In this document: positions 33,476 to 45,600 of the stretch, one piece after another
How positions within the stretch are numbered: the first letter of the stretch is position 1
Layout: every line of letters begins with the position of its first letter
NCBI GenBank assembly: GCA_002286855.1
Contig: NRSV01000018.1
Coordinates: 263,100 to 327,099 of the forward strand
Reading direction: 5' to 3'
DNA from: Bipolaris cookei
Lineage: Eukaryota > Ascomycota > Dothideomycetes > Pleosporales > Pleosporaceae
Length of the DNA: 64,000 bases
Translations under genes and position numbers: made by a program
Notes under the pieces: generated by a model
The model's input: the letters and a program-made list of their open reading frames with translations, nothing else
Databases searched by the model: none
Told to the model about the DNA's origin: nothing

Positions 33476-35320
33476 CAGTAAGTGAATGGGTGGGTGTGGG
33501 TGTTTATGCGAGGGCATGTGGCAGCAATGAGTGGGAGAGCAAGACCAAGAATAGAGACGAGTGACACAGCATTTGCAGGCCACGATATTTTGTTTTGATT
33601 GAGTCAGGGATACTGTGCTCATGCGTGAGACGACATGAAGCACTCTGGCTGGGCCTTTGTACGACGGAACATGGAGCGCCACGAGGGCGGCCACGCCAGC
33701 TCGAGGGGCAGAAGTGACGGGAGCGACACAAGAGATGGGCGGTGGCTGCAGATAGAAACGCCACCGGGGGGGATGTGGATGATAAGCCAGTGGTGCAGCG
33801 AGTGGGATGGTGGTGGTGGTGATGATGGCGGTGATGATGGCGATGATGATGAGTAGTAGGTTGATGATGGCCATCAGTCGTACCAGGGTGGGTTGGAGCG
33901 AGTAATGGGTGGCGCCAAGACCTCGCAAAAGGCCATGGGCCCCCCCCACCGCATGCATGCCCTGTAGCCGAGCGCGCGAGACTTGGGAACCAGGCGGCTG
34001 GCTGCTTATTGGGCATGGGGGGCTGTGTGGCATGACCTGTCGCTATGGGAATTGGACGGGGGTACAGGGCGGACAAACAGGGCAAGACTTTCCCGCACAC
34101 AGCAACGAGGGAAAGCGAGGCTACGGACATATGGGTATCCGGAATTGATGGCAGCATGAAGCCAGGGGATGCGTAGGGCGTGGCAGTTTGTCGAGTAGTA
34201 TGGCAGAAGCATGCATGTGCATTAGTAGCAGGCGGTAGTAGAGTGGTGGTTGATGGCCGGCAATGCGAGGGCGGGCTCCATCTACCCGTGACGTCTGCGA
34301 GGCATGTCGCTGGGCCGGCTAGTGCGAGGCCAAGCACGCGGCTTACCGGCCGACAGGGACCGAGGCAGGTGCGAGTCTTTGTGCGTGCGTGGGCTCTTGC
34401 GCCTTCCAGCAAACCTCGACAGCCAATTGCGGGGAAGCGCATTTGCGCGCATCTCCAGCACTCGTCTGAGAGACTACTCCATACCACCGCACACGACACT
34501 CCTCCGCCCAGCCCACCGAGCCCTCCTCACGGCCTACACGGCTCACCTTCTCTCCTGTAGTCCTGCTCCCAGCGCTACGCCTGCCCTGTCGCCAGCAAGA
34601 GGAAAAAAAATCAGCCGTTGCTCGCAACCACGCACGCAGCCAGCCAGCCAGCTCCGCCTGTAAGCTGGGTCCGACCATCGCTCTCGCTTGCCCGCGTGCT
34701 CGTTCGCTCCTGCCTCCTGCCTCCTGCGCCGACCGTCACTTCCCTCGCCCCGTACCACAACGTCGCTCTACCGCGTCGTGCCTTCCCTGCTCGTCACTCG
34801 AAGCGAGGACGCCTCAGCGCCACTGCCACCTGGCTGCCCTCGCCTCTTGCCCGCGCTCCTCTTGCCCTTCCCCCGGCGTATCTCGTAGAACCGCACTCGA
34901 CTTGTCCCAGCAGCATGGGCAGCGCGTCTCGGTAGCATCTTGCTATCAAACATGATTCTGTGTCCGACTGGAATGCTCCCTCGATTACGTCCATCCCGGC
35001 TTCGTACCACGCCCGCACTATTCCATACTTGTCCCCCGGATTGACCATAGTCGCTGTCCATTGGAGTCCCCTGCATTTGCTCGTCACTGGAGTCCCTACA
35101 GTGTCACAGCAGTGCCCATCCTCCCTGTCTAGCCCACGCGTGATCGCTCTCTCAAACACGCAGCTGGAACGCCTCGTCCCGTGCGCCCCTAGAAACATTG
35201 GCTGACCCGTTTTACCGGGAACATCCCAAGAAGACTAACCTACGGCTGCACGTAGTCCACGACAGCAGTCTGTGCTTGGCCCCCACCATCGCCTGCTGTG
35301 CTGAGCAGAGGGAGGATATT
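33476..35320. other. 1.8-kb gene-free stretch, ERT1 promoter and long leader
   Basis: GC-rich, with long chance open frames on both strands, none with family features. The pyrimidine-rich 34480-35300 part, with scattered ATGs, looks like a long 5' leader with upstream ORFs before the regulator gene. Confidence 0.5.
33808..33852. repeat. GGT/GAT trinucleotide-rich simple repeat
   Basis: Imperfect runs of GGT followed by GAT/GGC triplets in the non-coding gap. Confidence 0.75.
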
Positions 35321-37497
35321 ATGACTGCCTCAGACGCCGAAGATGCCTCTCCCTCGCCCGAGTACCGGAGCGATTTGGACGACGACATGGCTGCCGAACA
35401 GAATGCTGACCGCCCGTCTGGCGGCACCTCACCTGCCCAGAAGTCGGCAAACAACAAGTCCAATGCCAAAGATCCGCTGAGACCCCGGCGCAAGAAGGCG
35501 CGGAGGGCGTGTTTTGCCTGTCAGCGAGCACATCTCACATGTGGCAAGTACTACTCACCTTGTCTGCCAACACAATCTTTCTAACAACATCAACAGGCGA
35601 CGAGAGACCCTGCAATCGCTGCATCAAGCGAGGCCTCCAAGACCACTGCATGGACGGTGTCCGCAAAAAGGCAAAGTATCTTCACGATGCACCAGACGGT
35701 GCTCTCATGCCTGGAGTAGGCGGCCATTACCCATACATGAATGGAAACCGCCCTACTCCAATTCCCACTCAAGACACTCAGACGGTTGCCGTCTCACCGC
35801 CAGCCAATATGTACCCTCAGGGTCAACAAGGCGCTTTCTACCCACCCAATTCAATACCATCCCAACTACCCGTCGCGCAAGACGCACGAGGCTTCAGCAA
35901 CCAGCAGTCGCCAATATCCCCCTCTTTCAACCAGACCACGGCACAGAGTGACCCGAGCACAATACCTCAGGCTCAACAAGATCAGTTGCAGCAGTTTGGA
36001 CCCTTGTTCGACCCAAGCGATCCAGCCCTCTTCAACTTCGACATTTCGAGCCTCAACTTTGGAAACCACTATGGCGCGCTAGAGTTTGGCATGCTCGGCC
36101 ACATGTCGTCAGGCGCTGTAGAAACTCCGCATGACAATGGAATGATGAACACCATCAACGGCCCTGTCAACATGTACAACCAACCGTTGTCCTCCGGTTA
36201 CGGAGATCGAAATAATTCTGGCGTAATGACATTCGGCCCGAATGGTCTGCCATCGGGCGAATGGCAGGAATCGCATTCGCGACAGGGCAGCATGCACGCT
36301 CAGACAAACGCCTCCATTGGTTCGAGTCATGACCACAGTCATCGAAGTGACAGCCTCAATGGACCTCACGCATTCGCCATTGGACAAGGACCAGGCACTC
36401 ACTCATCAGCAAGCCCGGCGTCCACGGATGCATCTACTTTTGAAGGCGATAATCCACTGGCGGCTGCAGCGTTCTTTGCCAATCCTCATCGGCCGCACGC
36501 ACAACGTTCGCCTTTGGTAAACCGATCGCAACAAGAAAACAAGCATCCGAATTCCGCACTACATTCATTACATGCCAATGGCATTCGCAAACGCCAGCGA
36601 GATACTAAGAGCATCTACCAGGGCATCACCAAGCCCTATGACTATGTCAAGGGCTATCATAGGCTCTACCAGTTGATTGACAAGAAGTACTCTCGGCAAT
36701 GGGTTGCCAAAGCCCAACAATACTTGCAAAATTATCGGCCGGTGCTACTGCAGGTTCGTGAAGAGTTGAACAGAGATGATTTGATTCACCAAGAAATGGG
36801 TCTTCAGCGCCACCTCATGACACTCCAAGAACACTTTGCAGAAGTTGGCACACCATTCTTAATCTGTCGCCGATCAGGCGAGATTGTCGGCATCAACAAG
36901 GAATTCACCATACTCACCGGTTGGAAGCGCGAAGTTCTCCTTGGCCAAGAGCCAAATCTCAACGTCAACACTGGCATCAACCGAGACTCAAACGAAAGCG
37001 ACACGTCGACCCAAAACACCACACCCAACCTTGCACCCCAAGACAGCGAGACTGCCACGCCCAGCGTCAACATCATCGAGCTCATGGACGCAAGATCAGC
37101 CCTTGAGTTTCTGCAGCATTTTTCCGAGCTCTGCTACCAAGACCCTCGCGGCTATGCCTCCCAGCGCGTCAACATGTTGCGGTACCAGACCAAGGCAGAC
37201 GTAGACCGCCTACAGGAAATGAAGAGTGCGAATGCGAGTGGTGACGCCAAACATGATCCCCTGGTTAAAATGGAAGGCGGCACCGTGCACCAGGGCGAGA
37301 GCGCCATGCAGCGACTTGGAGCCAAAAACGGCATGGTGGATTGCATGATTTGGTGGCATATCAAGCGCGATATTTTTGATATGCCCGTGCTTGTTTGTAT
37401 GAGTGTAAGTTTTTTTTCCCTCCAGGGCGATGATGAGTGACGAGATGCTAATCTTGGGTTGTAGGTTATGCCTGTGTTAGACAAAGGCCTGCAATGA
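35321..37497 (+). CDS. ERT1: Zn2Cys6-PAS activator of gluconeogenesis (ERT1/acuK type)
   Basis: Exons 35321-35543, 35597-37404 and 37465-37497 give 687 residues. The first intron is 53 nt with a GC donor (G|GCAAGT), a TTCTAAC branch site and CAG acceptor: only this join keeps CFACQRAHLTCGDERPCNRC in frame. The second intron (60 nt) leaves the short last exon VMPVLDKGLQ. The binuclear zinc cluster begins at Cys64 and is followed by GVRKKAKYLHDAPD, characteristic of ERT1/acuK. A PAS-like domain lies near 480-560 (FLICRRSGEIVGINKEFTIL). These factors activate PEPCK and fructose-1,6-bisphosphatase genes on non-fermentable carbon. acuM is the close paralogue; subtype assignment is from recall. The reading frame upstream of 35321 starts at TTG and is not used. 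Confidence 0.88.
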
Positions 37498-38003
37498 GGC
37501 GGGGCAGAGGTTTGATGATTTCTTGTTTTTCTTCTTCTTCGTCTTCCTATTTCGTGTTGACGGTAGAGGCGGTTGTAACAAAAGTGTTTTCATGTTCTTT
37601 CATCGTGGCTTTGCATTCACAACGTGCATACATACAAGGGGAGGGGGGCATGATGGTCTTTGTTCGAGGGTCGCCCTTCGAAAAGACATTTTAGTCTAAT
37701 AGTTCCTATCACTTTATAGGGACGGGCGTCTTTTGAGCATTTTTTATCCAGCAACCACTCGCTGCGAGAGTTTGAACCATTGTTGCCTCGGGGCGCAGTG
37801 TTTCTATACGTTGAGATTCTTTCTGCTACCCGGTAGACTGTGTATGCATGGATTATTATCATGATCGAATTTGTGTCAGACTCGATACTCTCGAGGGAGG
37901 GGGGATATCACCGTGCAAGTTAATCTAAGACATATGAAGAAAAACAACATGTCCTGCTCCTACTTCCCCAAGCACCAAAAAAATGCTCATCAGATGTTGC
38001 CCA
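37498..38003. other. Convergent intergenic region
   Basis: 3' flanks of ERT1 and FMN1; no gene seen. Confidence 0.6.
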
Positions 38004-38772
38004 TCAATTCATCATCTGACTCTTAACAACCTCATCACTCTGCCCCGCCTGTTCCACCCTCCCATTCCCCATAATCTCCCCACCCTCGCCCTTTCCCTTC
38101 AACCACTCATCCTCTTTCCACTTCAAATACGCCTCACGCTCCAAACTCCTCTTTGCAACCCTTATATCCTCCCTAATATCCTCCACCAGCGCCTCCAAAC
38201 TCACATAATCATACTCGGGCCGTATAAACCCCAGTATAACCAGACTCAGCGTCGCCCCATAAAAGTCGCGCTCGAAATTATGTAAAACGTGGATTTCGAT
38301 GCTGCGCTTGGAATTCTTGTAGTAAGGGTTGTATCCGATTGATAGCACAGTGGGGTAGATTGTCTGCGGCGTGGGAGCAGGGGCGGTGGGGTAGTTTAGG
38401 TCGAGGACTGCGTGGTTGGAGGATGTAGAGGGTGGTGAGTCGGTGGAGGAAGGGGTTGTAGTTGTGTCGGACGAGGACGAAGAAGAAGGGATGGTGGAGG
38501 GATCGAGAGTGCACCAGCCGTAGTAGATGCCTGAGTCGAGGTCTTCGTTGCCGCCAATTGAGAGGCCGGAGAGGGGGATGTTGGCGGTGGGGATGCCGAG
38601 CTGAACTTGAGCGTTAGTTTTGGGCTGAAGGATGCTTTAGAGAGAGTTTTTGTACTTCTTTACTGCCGCGTCCGAAGCCTTTGATTACGGAGCCGCGTAG
38701 CTTGAGGGGGAAAGGTGATTGGGGGGTGTCGGGGCCGGCGATGGGGTCGCGGGGGCCGTCGGGACGTCCCAT
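38004..38772 (-). CDS. FMN1: Riboflavin kinase
   Basis: Exons 38656-38772 and 38004-38600 with a 55-nt intron (GTACAA donor, AACTAACG branch, CAG) give 237 residues. The join makes GRGSKELGIPTANIP, the ATP/Mg-binding signature of riboflavin kinase. ESG-type IYYGW, SIGYNPYYKN, IEIHVLHNF and DFYGATLSLVILGFIRPE complete the family pattern. The enzyme phosphorylates riboflavin to FMN, the cofactor used by the flavoproteins encoded further along (MET10, the MOSC fusion). A Ser/Thr-rich insertion (PSSSSSSDTTTTPSSTDSPP) sits in a surface loop and is not typical of short homologues. Confidence 0.93.
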
Positions 38773-39137
38773 TGTGAATGTCTGGAGGGTTTTTGAATAA
38801 CAGGGAAGTGGGTTGTAGGTGTTGTATGAAAAAAAGTTGTTCGTTCTGAGAATAGGTGGTGGTGGTAGTTTGCTTGGCTTCCAGTACTTTCTGGTCGGGA
38901 TGGCAAAGGGTCCGATCGGAATGCATGGTGGGGCACATGTGAAATGGTAAGCGTCATTGCTGCTGCTTAGTCAATGCAAGGTACCGCGCATCGCTGCTAC
39001 CCCAACCAAATGCGGCCATGCTTCCGCCAAAAGCATTCTGTTCGGTATGGCATTGTAACAGAATGATTGCAAGATCTCCTCGTATCGCTGCCCTACCACT
39101 TGCATCTCGTTTGAAATTGTGTGCTCCATCTTGTACA
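38773..39137. promoter_or_regulatory. Divergent promoter (FMN1 / aldo-keto reductase)
   Basis: 365 bp between divergent starts. The right part (39018-39137) is also an in-frame open extension of the reductase. Confidence 0.55.
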
Positions 39138-40083
39138 ATGGCTTCTATACCGACAACCCAACACATATCCCGCTTGCATGATGATAAACCGGCATTTATA
39201 TATGGCACTGCCTGGAAGAAAGATCAAACAAAGAGGCTGGTAAAGGAGGCGCTAGCTGCTGGGTTCCGGCGTGTCGACACAGCTGCACAGCTACGTCATT
39301 ATCAAGAGGCCTTGGTCGGAGAAGCGCTTCGCGAAGCATTTACCGAAGGCCTCTTGGAGCGAGAAGAGCTATACGTACGTATATCAAAATCCCCACTCAT
39401 CCCATACTAATGCCGTACAGTTACAAACAAAATATACTACTCCTGCGGGACAAGACCTAAACAACATGCCCTATAACCCCAACGCACCCTTGGACTCTCA
39501 AATCCACACTTCTGTCGCATCATCGCTCAAGAACCTGCGACATGCAGCTGAATCGCCAGACGACTCCTACATTGACTGTTTGCTTCTGCACTCACCACTA
39601 TCCACGATTGAGCAGACAATCCAAGCCTGGAAGCTACTGGAGACATACGTCCCCCATCATATTCGCTCGCTCGGCATATCAAACGTGACACTTGCTGTCC
39701 TCCAAGCCCTCTACCAAAACGCCACTGTCAAGCCTGCAGTTGTGCAGAATCCCTTTTACCCACAGACGCGCTACGACGTGCCTTTACGCAGCTTTTGTAA
39801 AGAACACAACATCGTGTATCAGTCTTTCTGGACGCTGACTGGTAACCCTGCGCTTTTGCAGTCGCAACCCGTTGCGGCGCTGGCACGAGTGGCGCAGATT
39901 GAGATACCAGTTGCCCTGTATGCTCTTGTGATTGATCAAGGTGTTGTGGTGTTGAATGGGAGTACGTCGAGGGACCATATGGAGATGGATTTGGAGGGGG
40001 TTCAGAAGGTTCGTAAATGGGCTGTGGAGCAGCCACAGGAGTTTGCTGCTATCACTGAGGCTTTTAAGGTTATATTAGGGTGA
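39138..40083 (+). CDS. Aldo/keto reductase
   Basis: Exons 39138-39374 and 39421-40083, with a 46-nt intron (GTACGT donor, TACTAAT branch, CAG), give 299 residues. The AKR tetrad is visible: Asp in RRVDTAAQ, Tyr in RHYQEALVG, Lys in LQTKYTTP (made by the splice) and His in LLLHSPLS. Further family features are SLGISNV and the PAVVQNPF strand. The enzyme should reduce carbonyls with NADPH; the substrate is not predictable. The frame is open upstream with ATGs at 39018 and 39063; the longer form starts MIARSPRIAALPLASRLKLC, basic and amphipathic like a mitochondrial presequence, so two isoforms are possible. Confidence 0.85.
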
Positions 40084-40702
40084 GTATTTGTCTGTGCAGG
40101 TTGCGCAGTAATGTTGCCTATTAGCGAAAAGATACCCGCTTCCGTATCGATTCCATAGCATTGAGTGAACATTGGCCAGCTCGTTAGGTGTTGAAGACGC
40201 AAATCCTGCGCCATGTCTCTTGTAATAAAAGTAATCTGGCGAGTTTGAAAATGTGGTTGATTTGGTCTGACGTCCAAACTACATAGCCTACATACCAGTT
40301 GGACATGAACAAGGACAAGTCTTCCACCCAAGGCTTCTGAAAACCTGGCGGCTGTTATATGGTGTTTGGATCCCAGTAATCACTGGCCTCTTGGTATAGC
40401 TCGCTACAGAAAGCCATTAGTGTCTAGCCTCTCACTGTCGATTCTACCTGGCGCTAGCCACTCTATCACCCGCTAAAGACTGGACGCTTACCCATTTTAG
40501 AGATCATCACGCAGTGAAAGCCACTGACCTCCGTCTTTTACATTTGGCGCTGAACGGACCTAGCGCCAAAACTCTCACATTGGTGACTCTGATCTTTTAC
40601 TTCTCCGATACAAATCTCCCACGCATAACCGACTATTGGTGTCTACAGCATCTCAGTGAGCTCTGATCAACAAATATCTGGGTATCTCACGTTCAGAAAA
40701 AC
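40084..40702. other. Intergenic region
   Basis: Between tandem plus-strand genes. No gene seen; the last 150 bases are the likely promoter of the next gene. Confidence 0.6.
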
Positions 40703-42199
40703 ATGGCCGCCAGCCCGGATCGTTCGTACTCGCCAGAGTACCTTGAGCGACTGTCAAGTCCTGATTACCTTGCTGGCGATGACTTATCAAATTCGCCGAG
40801 TGTTCCTGACGCAGATTACCATCCAGACGCTGTTGCACATCTGAACTCCAACGGGCACCGAATGGATTCGGATTATCCATCACCTAGCAAGGAACGCAGT
40901 CCTATCGGCAGTGACGGCAACGAGGAAAATCCGCCCTTGAAGCGGTTCAAAGAAGACCCAGCTTCGTATTACGAATCCTCTGACAATTACATTCCACCCA
41001 GCAAACCCACTCCCCCTTCCAAACCCCCAAAGAAAAACGACCTCAGCGCCAAAGAATCCACGATCCACCAAATCCAGCACCACTGGGGCCCCAACTTCAT
41101 AAAATCCTTCATCCCCAAATGCCACCGTCCCCTCACTAAATCCACCACCGAACCCAAACGCAAAAGACAACGCCCTTTACTCCGCAAACACGAATCCAAT
41201 CCTTACAACTGGCTTCCTTCCTCCCTAACCTCCATACTCCGCATCGCCAAACTCACATCCGACAAAGACTAGCTTCACCGCGCCATGCGCGATGTAGTCC
41301 GGTATCGAATCCAGCACACGGGGAATCGGAAGCCGCAGCTAGGTAGGACGAATTTCGATGTTATTGAGGATATGCTGGGGAAGGGGTGGGGGGTTGACTA
41401 TGCGTTTGGGGTGAGGTATAAGCATTTGAGCAGTGACTCAAAGGTGAAGGAGGGCGAAGAAGAGGAGGATGTAGAGTACTTATTCAATGTAGGTCCAGAA
41501 AGTAGCGACGAGAGCGGTAAAGAAGCAGCACCTGCTGAAGATGAAGACGCGGGGTCTGATACCGCGCCACGGAGTCGCAGTAGCAAGGTTCAGCAGGAAC
41601 GACGCGGCGCTACTACTGGTGTTAAAGGGAAGAAGCGGCAGAATGAGAGGTGTGATGTGGTAGCATCGTCTTCTTCTTCGTCGCCTGAGCAAAGGATAAA
41701 TCCGTATCAACATGCTTGCCGGAAATCGCAGTATGGCATGTTTCCGCCCCTGCCACACGCGCCTTCTGCGCATACTACGCCTCGGGCTGCGAAATCTCAT
41801 CCACAGAGGACACGGAAAATGACCCAGTGCAGTACAGATGTACGGCACAGTCCCAAGGACTCGCTGTTTGTACCAAAGGGGAAGGAGAGTAATGGAAACG
41901 AGGGTTTTGAGGTGGAGGAAGACGGAATAGAGGAATATGAGGAAGAGGAAGAAGAAGAAGAAGAAGAAGAAGAAGAAGAAGAAGAAGAAGAAGAAGAAGA
42001 AGAAGAAGAAGAAGAAGAAGAAGAAGAAGAAGAAGAAGAAGAAGAAAAAGAACAAGAAAAAGAACAAGACTACGAGGCAGAAATAGTAGCGGCAGAGGCG
42101 GAACTCAAACTTGCGCGGTTAAGGGTTGCAGCAGCAGCGGCGGCGAAAAGGGCGAAAAGGGCGAAGAGGCTGAAGAGGAAAAACTTATATCTTCATTGA
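40703..42199 (+). pseudogene. Nuclear-type protein with one in-frame TAG and a long poly-Glu tract
   Basis: From ATG 40703 the frame is open for 189 codons, meets TAG at 41270-41272, and continues in the same frame for 308 codons to 42199. Sequence on both sides reads as one protein: SILRIAKLTSDKD, stop, LHRAMRDVVRYRIQHTGNRK. A single CAG-to-TAG change would explain it, and no GT donor and AG acceptor that would remove the codon are apparent. The first half is Ser/Pro-rich with basic clusters (PKRKRQRPLLRK); the second half holds GRTNFDVIEDMLGKGWGVDY, a run of about 35 Glu encoded by (GAA)n, and a basic C-terminus (KRAKRAKRLKRKN). I recognise no family. It could be a recent pseudogene, a read-through gene, or a sequencing error. 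Confidence 0.6.
41947..42047 (+). repeat. (GAA)n trinucleotide tract, about 33 units
   Basis: Nearly pure GAA triplets within the reading frame, coding for Glu; a few AAA and CAA triplets follow. Length variation between strains is likely. Confidence 0.92.
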
Positions 42200-42638
42200 C
42201 TGTGTTTTGGGATTAGTAACTTTCGATAGTAGGGTTGGAAGTGGGGAGGCGTAATAATGGCAAAATACCTTTTTTTGCTTGTTCATTGAGTTGCTTATCG
42301 TATAGGAAGGACAAGGTAGAGTTACTACGGGAACTGGCTTTTGGAAATAGTGGGAAATGCAGGGGTTTGTATATTTCTTCTTTTGATAAACAGTACTAGG
42401 GCAAAGAGATTTATAGGGGGAGGGGGCGGGGGGACTCTGCAACATGTGTACATGATCACAGAAAAAGGCATAGAAACTATGAAGCCAGTGGTACCACCTT
42501 ACTTTCAATCGAATGCGACAGAAAAGACAGCGCATGATAAAATAAGTCTACTCTATACTTGAAAAACAAACATTCATTTTTATGAAATCCATCTATGAAA
42601 CCCATCTAATCCACACCCCTCACCCCCATTCACCTACT
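42200..42638. other. Convergent intergenic region
   Basis: 3' flanks of the poly-Glu gene and of MET10; no gene seen. Confidence 0.6.
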
Positions 42639-45600
42639 CTAATAAACCTCAAGCACATACCTCCCTTCATCCTTCAACTTCTCAATCTCCTTCCTACTAT
42701 CAATCTTCTTCGCAGCCGGATTCTTAACCCTATGCTCCACCTCCAGAGCCTCCTGCAACACCTCCGTGACATCAGGAACTGGCCATGTAGGACCGCAGAG
42801 GTAAAAGCTACCTTCCTTCTCCAGGTAGCTGCGTCGAATATCCTTAAGAGACTCCCGCATACGGTCTTGAATGTAAATCTTCTGGGGCTGATCACGCGAA
42901 AAGGCGCGGCCGATAAGAGTGATGATACCAGCGTCTTGGTAGGCCTCCCATTCCTCGCCGTAGAGGTACTCTTCGCGTTGGTGGCGCGAGCCCATATAGA
43001 GCAAGACTTCGCCGATTTCGTGGCCTTGTTGCTTTTGGTAGGCGCGCTCTTGGACGAAGGCGCGGAAGGGGGCGAGACCGGTACCCAGACCGGCCATGAT
43101 GATGGGGGCGGTCGTCTTGGTGGGGAGCTTCATGACGGAAGGCTTTACAGAGACAGTGACGGGAGAGCCGACCTTGAGGCTGTTGAGGTAACGGGTGGCT
43201 TGACCGAAGCGGTCGCGGCCCTTGGGGTCGGTCCAGTTTACCGTCACAATGAGCAGGGAGACGGAGTTGGGGGTCACGTGTTGTGCAGAAGCAATCGAAT
43301 ACTCACGGCGCTTCATAGGACTGACAATGCGGACAATTTCGTGGAAGCTGGGGTGAGCAGATGGGAACTCAAGCAGGATGTCGGCATAAGTAACAGTATC
43401 GACCTCAGCGCGGCGCTTGAATTCGGTAGCACCCTCTGGACTGATGATTTGAAGGAGTTCCCGTTTCTCAGCCTCATCGCTGGCAAACTCGGCAAGTGCC
43501 TCGTAGAAGCGCTTCGGTGGGCGACCTAAGATGTCGACGTTCTGCAGAAGAGACTGGTAGACGGTGCGGTTGACCAATACGTTGGGATCCTCACGAGATG
43601 GCACTTCGACAATCTCATTAGGGTTGAGGCCATACCACTTGATGAACTCGTCGACTTGCGCCTCGTCGTTCTCCGCGTGGATACCGAGAGCTTCACCAAT
43701 AGCATAAGTGACGCCGGAGTCTCCGAGGTCGAACTCGATGTGAAAAATATTACGATCGTAGTTCTGGGGTGTAAGACGACGACGCTCCTTGACATGAACA
43801 ATGCTTGTCTTGATACCAAGGTCAGGACGGACTTGGTTAGAAGTACCGTAAGCCTCCTTGAAAGTGAAGCCCTTGGCAGCGACTTGCCAGTCTTTGAGCA
43901 GAGTGGGAGGCTCAGGCTCATTGCGTTCGAAAGGAGCGAAGCTGGTAATGTTGATGTCTGAGGGAAGACTGATGGGCTCAGCATCCTCAGCAGTGCCCCA
44001 GGTGGTAGGAACCTCCACCTCGCGGAGGGCATTCTCAAGTTGCGCAGCGAGCTTCTCGAAAAGTTCTGAGCTACCGTTGATAGCGGCGAGCTTGGACAGA
44101 CCGGATGTTAGAAGATCTTCCCGAGCAACCTTGAGGAATGCGAGCTGAGTGAGGAAAGACTCCAGAGATTCATCCTCGGCGACAACTTCAGAAAGCGTAG
44201 GGTCCAGAACGAAGAGTTCGATATCCTTGTTGACAAGAGTCTTGCGGAAAGCGGGAGAAAGCTTCTTCTCGATGTCCTCATTCTTCACGCCTGGTAGCTT
44301 GACGATGATGGAGCCATCAGGCTTGACGCTGTTCAAAACATCAAATGCCTTGAGGATGGCCTCGTCGCCAACAAAGGCAACGTCAGCTTGCTCAACAGCA
44401 TATGGAGCCTCAATGGTGTAGTCGGCGTTGCGGATGTCGGTTCGGGTAACACCACCTTGGACCAGATTGTCGTGTCCGTTGCGCACAAAGACGTTCTTTG
44501 AAGAGTCAGTGGAGAAGAGCTTGCCAATAACAGCGGGTGCGTTGGCAGCCAGGGATTCGTCCAGGTTCCAGAAACTGTACTGCTTCACATCGGCATTATT
44601 CAAGATGTCGATAAAGGAACGCGCTTCTGTGCCTTCCTTCTCGGCGTGGATTTGACGGAAAGCGTCGAGGAAGTTACTGGGTGTCCAGACTTGCTCGCGA
44701 GAGTATTTGACGTCCGTTACCTCTACCTTTCTGTCGAGGGTGAACTGAACAGCCGCCAATACATCGGCGTATAGCCTCGAGTACTCGGCGGGGTCAAGCA
44801 CGGCTGTTTCATCCTTGACCTGGCCAAGGACAGCAATGCGGCGAGTGCTCTTAGGAAGCGCTTCCAAAAAGGCTTCTTCCACAAAGGGGCGGTACACACG
44901 AACGTTGATGACACCGACCTTCTCGCCCTCCTTGGACAATGCAGTCGCAACCTGAGCAGTCAAGGAAGCCTCCACAGTGCCGAAGACAACGAGAACGCTC
45001 TCAGGCTCCTCATGGCCGTAGTAGTCGAAAAGCTTGTAGTCCTCGCCGAGCTCGTCGTTGAAAGCCTGGAGGAGGCGCAGCACACGTCCAGCGGTATCCG
45101 AGTGTTTCTTGTCCACGTCAGATACTGCCTTGAGCACTGCCTCATAACTGTTGTATAGCCTAGCCTGGTCGAGCGTGTCAACCAGCCTCGCCGTCTCTCG
45201 TCCAATACTTATGCCATCGTATGTGTGGATGGTAGGAATGACGCTCGAGAGCAGAGTCGCGAAGAGAGCCATGTGCTGAGACTCGAAGACAGATGGACTG
45301 CAGACAAGACCAAGGCCCAGATCTTCGGCAAGTACAAGAGAGGAAACATAATCGGTGACAAGACCAGCGCTTGCGTTCGCAGAATAATCCACAGCAGCAA
45401 TGTGAGCGGTGAGAGGGTTGGCGACCGAGTAGAGGGCAGCCAGCTGGTCGAGAGAAGAGCGGAGGTGCGTCAACGTCGAGGAAGAGGCAATGATTGACTG
45501 TGGAATATGACGCTTCTTCAGATTAAAGTCCTTAGAGAACATGTAACCCAAGGCAATTGCACCTGCACCTGTCCTTGTCTCCAGAGAAGAAACTCCAGTC

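Noticed and set aside
33504..34499. 331-codon open frame on the minus strand
   Set aside because: GC-rich, no ATG-linked family motif, His/Pro/Cys low-complexity composition, and lies in a region of several overlapping chance frames.
41480..42067. 195-codon minus-strand frame with poly-Phe
   Set aside because: Antisense shadow of the (GAA)n tract.
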